A DNA stretch of 10,028 nucleotides from Podochytrium sp. JEL0797 (taxonomy: Eukaryota > Chytridiomycota > Chytridiomycetes > Chytridiales > Chytriomycetaceae). Positions 8,387 to 10,028 of this stretch are shown piece by piece (the first letter of the stretch is position 1; each line of letters starts with the position of its first letter). Made by a program: the position numbers and the translations under genes. The stretch is taken from positions 1 through 10,028 of the forward strand of contig JADGJG010000995.1 in assembly GCA_027596195.1 (NCBI GenBank), read 5' to 3'. The notes beneath the pieces were generated by a model. The model was not told the DNA's origin. It saw only the letters and a list, made by a program, of their open reading frames with translations, and ran no database searches.

Positions 8387-9233
8387 AGTGGTTTTTAGTT
8401 TGAGAATTTATTTGAAAAAAACGCGTGCGCAGCACGCAACAAAGGCCCTGTGACAAGGCCCCCACTCTCCCAAAAACGACAGTGTCGTATCCCTCTCTCT
8501 TTCGCGATCCGCTCAAGGGGGCTGAAGCCACACAGAATTTACGACTTTGGTCGGTCGAATCCAACTTAAACAAGCTTCTTGTGTGACAAGTTGTTACCAA
8601 AACATTACAATCCTTGCGCCGCCACCTCGTAGTTAAAAATAAAAATAAACGCAAATTTGAACCCTTATCACAAGGTTCGATTCTCTTTTGATCCGGCCTG
8701 TGACGCGGAAACAGAAAGTGTGATTACTGAGACAGAGAGCCGAGAGCTGATATCGGCATGCTGATCGTTGGGCAGACTAGCCGAAACGTTTCAGAAACTT
8801 AGAGGAGGGGAAAAAGAGAGAAATGTTTTTTAACTTTCTTATCTCTCTCATGGGAAAGCCATGAGGGATCCGCTTTCAAGAAGAGCTCTTTCTTTTGCGC
8901 GATTTCTAAAGAATTTGTAACTCGACGGATGAATTAGTAACGCTGCCCAAGCCCTGGATAACGCGTTTGGCAATCACCAAATGAATGATTTGAGCGGTTC
9001 AGAAGTGGACGGCAAGTTCTTGGCTGCGGGTGGCAGTGATTCGAGTACGATGACACATTCAGAAATACAACAGTGATTTGCGCTTGATTTGCGAACGCGC
9101 CCCCGGGGCACGCTTTTCGCTTTCGATCTCTGTCTGCATCGCAATGAAAATTTTCCGAGCCCCGCCTCTCAAAAAGGGCCGGAAAAAGAACTTTTTTTTC
9201 CATCCCAGAATCACACCTCCATTACAATCAAAC
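8387..9233. other. Long stretch without a supported gene
   Basis: About 850 bases lie between the GST remnant and the calmodulin-like gene. Open frames here are short and show no family resemblance. Visible items are a CGACAGTGTCG palindrome near 8478, a 10-base palindrome AAGAGCTCTT at 8881-8890, a hairpin at 8844-8868, and A/T-rich runs near 8634-8650. The last 150 bases, with runs of A and T before the ATG, should act as promoter and leader of gene E. I found no TATA box or tRNA. Confidence 0.5.
8844..8868. other. Hairpin, 10-bp stem and 5-base loop
   Basis: CTCATGG at 8847-8853 pairs perfectly with CCATGAG at 8859-8865 around the loop GAAAG. The stem extends by a U-G wobble and two more pairs to 8844/8868. 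It lies about 370 bases before gene E with no flanking gene structure. It may be a protein-binding palindrome, an RNA structure or chance. Confidence 0.35.
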
Positions 9234-9689
9234 ATGGCTTCCCAACTCACTGAAGAACAGACGCTCGAGTTCAAGAGCGCATTCGCATCCTTCGACCGCG
9301 ACCACGACAACTCCATCTCCTCGCGCGACCTCTCCGCTGCCCTCAAGTCCCTCGGCCACAACCTCACCGACGCCGAGATTGCCGCCTGGATCGCTGAGGC
9401 CGATACCGAGGGCCACGGATCCGTGTCCTTCGCCGCTTTCATGCAGATGGCTGGCCGCAACTTCCGTGACGTTCAGGCCGAGGAGGAGATGAAGGAGGCG
9501 TTCAAGGTCATTGACACGAACGGTGACGGTTTCATTGACCACGCTGAGCTCAAGGCTTCCATGGCTGCCCAGGGAGACAACCTGACTGAGGAGGAGGTCA
9601 ACGAGATCATCAGGGAGTGTGATGTTGACGGTGACGGCAAACTGAACTACGACGAGTTTGCCAAGATGATGCACCCGCCCAAGGTCTAA
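9234..9689 (+). CDS. Gene E: calmodulin-like EF-hand protein
   Basis: The product has 151 residues, close to calmodulin's usual length of about 149, and begins MASQLTEEQTLEFKSAF, nearly matching the calmodulin start. Four EF-hands are present. Loop 1 is DRDHDNSISSRD, with Asp instead of Glu at position 12. Loop 2 (DTEGHGSVSFAA) lacks acidic residues at positions 5 and 12 and should not bind calcium. Loop 3 (DTNGDGFIDHAE) and loop 4 (DVDGDGKLNYDE) are canonical. It is a calcium sensor or a myosin-light-chain-type subunit; a main calmodulin would normally keep all four loops nearly perfect. The codons are strongly C-ending, as in highly expressed genes. There is no intron. The ATG at 9234 has A at -3 and G at +4; an in-frame ATG at 9078 would add 52 residues unlike the family. 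Confidence 0.88.
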   Translation: MASQLTEEQTLEFKSAFASFDRDHDNSISSRDLSAALKSLGHNLTDAEIAAWIAEADTEGHGSVSFAAFMQMAGRNFRDVQAEEEMKEAFKVIDTNGDGFIDHAELKASMAAQGDNLTEEEVNEIIRECDVDGDGKLNYDEFAKMMHPPKV

Positions 9690-9737
9690 ATGCGTCCTTT
9701 CTCTTTACCTTACTGTATACGCTCTTGTTGCCACACA

Positions 9738-9743
9738 AATAAA
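9738..9743 (+). terminator. Polyadenylation signal of gene E
   Basis: AATAAA lies 49 bases after the stop of gene E, in CACAAATAAAAAAC, followed by a T/G-rich stretch (TTGGGCTGTTGTTCGTTGG) as expected for a downstream element. Confidence 0.65.
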
Positions 9744-10028
9744 AAACTTGGGCTGTTGTTCGTTGGAAGTGATTCATTGCCTGGTTCGCGATAAGATATC
9801 AATCACTATTAACCCTTTTTATGTTCATTGCACAAGGGGGAACGGGTAGTCTTGGCACGCTTTTAGTCGGGTGATACGCTAGAGAGCGGGGGCGAGCGGG
9901 GGGGGGGGGGGGGGGGGCCGGGGGCGTTTCAGTCAACAAAAAAAAAATACAAGTGGGGGAAAATACTGTGAAACCCGTGAAACACTTTTAAAAAAATTTG
10001 GGTTGCTGGGGCGAGTTTAACGCTGTTT
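9744..10028. other. 3' flank of gene E, low complexity
   Basis: No gene is seen. The region contains a G run, a run of nine A and short repeats such as GTGAAAC at 9968-9984. It may lead into another gene beyond the window. Confidence 0.5.
9898..9918 (+). repeat. Run of 21 guanines
   Basis: An unbroken run of 21 G, then CC and five more G. It could form a G-quadruplex on the plus strand. The exact length is unreliable, as such homopolymers are prone to slippage and sequencing error. It is not a telomere repeat. Confidence 0.9.

Noticed and set aside
8650..8700. GGTTCGATTC resembling a tRNA T-loop or Pol III B box
   Set aside because: The flanking bases do not form a T-stem, and no A box or acceptor stem is found nearby.
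9078..9233. 52-residue N-terminal extension of the calmodulin-like protein
   Set aside because: It is unlike calmodulins, which start at MA-x-QLTEEQ, and it is rich in A/T runs typical of a leader.
1..10028. CRISPR arrays, insertion sequences, phage genes or a bacterial operon
   Set aside because: No regular repeat-spacer series, transposase or integrase motif is seen, and the genes have spliceosomal introns.

Overview
The window looks like nuclear DNA of a fungus. Five protein-coding genes can be modelled, and four of them need short spliceosomal introns (47-76 nt, GT..AG, sometimes with a CTAAC/CTCAC-like branch site) to keep frame. The F-box plus ankyrin protein, short introns and tight packing suggest an early-diverging zoosporic (chytrid-like) lineage. 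That placement is inference; nothing in the sequence fixes the species.

Layout. Bases 1-604 hold upstream sequence with a TATA box for gene A (605-2251, +), a three-exon gene for a glutathione-transferase-like domain fused to a hemerythrin-like HHE helical domain. Gene A converges on gene B (4693-2346, -), a 766-residue F-box protein with ankyrin-like helical repeats and several membrane segments. Only 70 bp from the start of B lies the end of gene C (5878-4764, -), an aminoglycoside-phosphotransferase/choline-kinase-like enzyme with a complete HGDxxxxN catalytic motif. Next on the minus strand is gene D (7901-6227), a paralogue of A with the same architecture that lacks the active-site cysteine and most of the hemerythrin ligands. 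Upstream of D (about 8386-8035, -) is a third, truncated and degraded copy of the D-type gene that still shows the intron boundaries and homologous coding segments. After about 850 bp without a supported gene comes gene E (9234-9689, +), an intron-less calmodulin-like EF-hand protein with a normal C-lobe and a damaged N-lobe. The window ends in low-complexity sequence with a 21-base G run.

How the parts relate. Genes A, D and the remnant form a dispersed/tandem paralogous family at three stages: apparently intact, altered at key residues, and pseudogenised. The phase-1 intron after the thioredoxin-fold segment is shared by all three, so they arose by DNA-level duplication, not retroposition. 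B, C and E have no evident functional link to the family. The most interesting content is the GST-HHE fusion family itself and its graded loss of active-site and metal-ligand residues.
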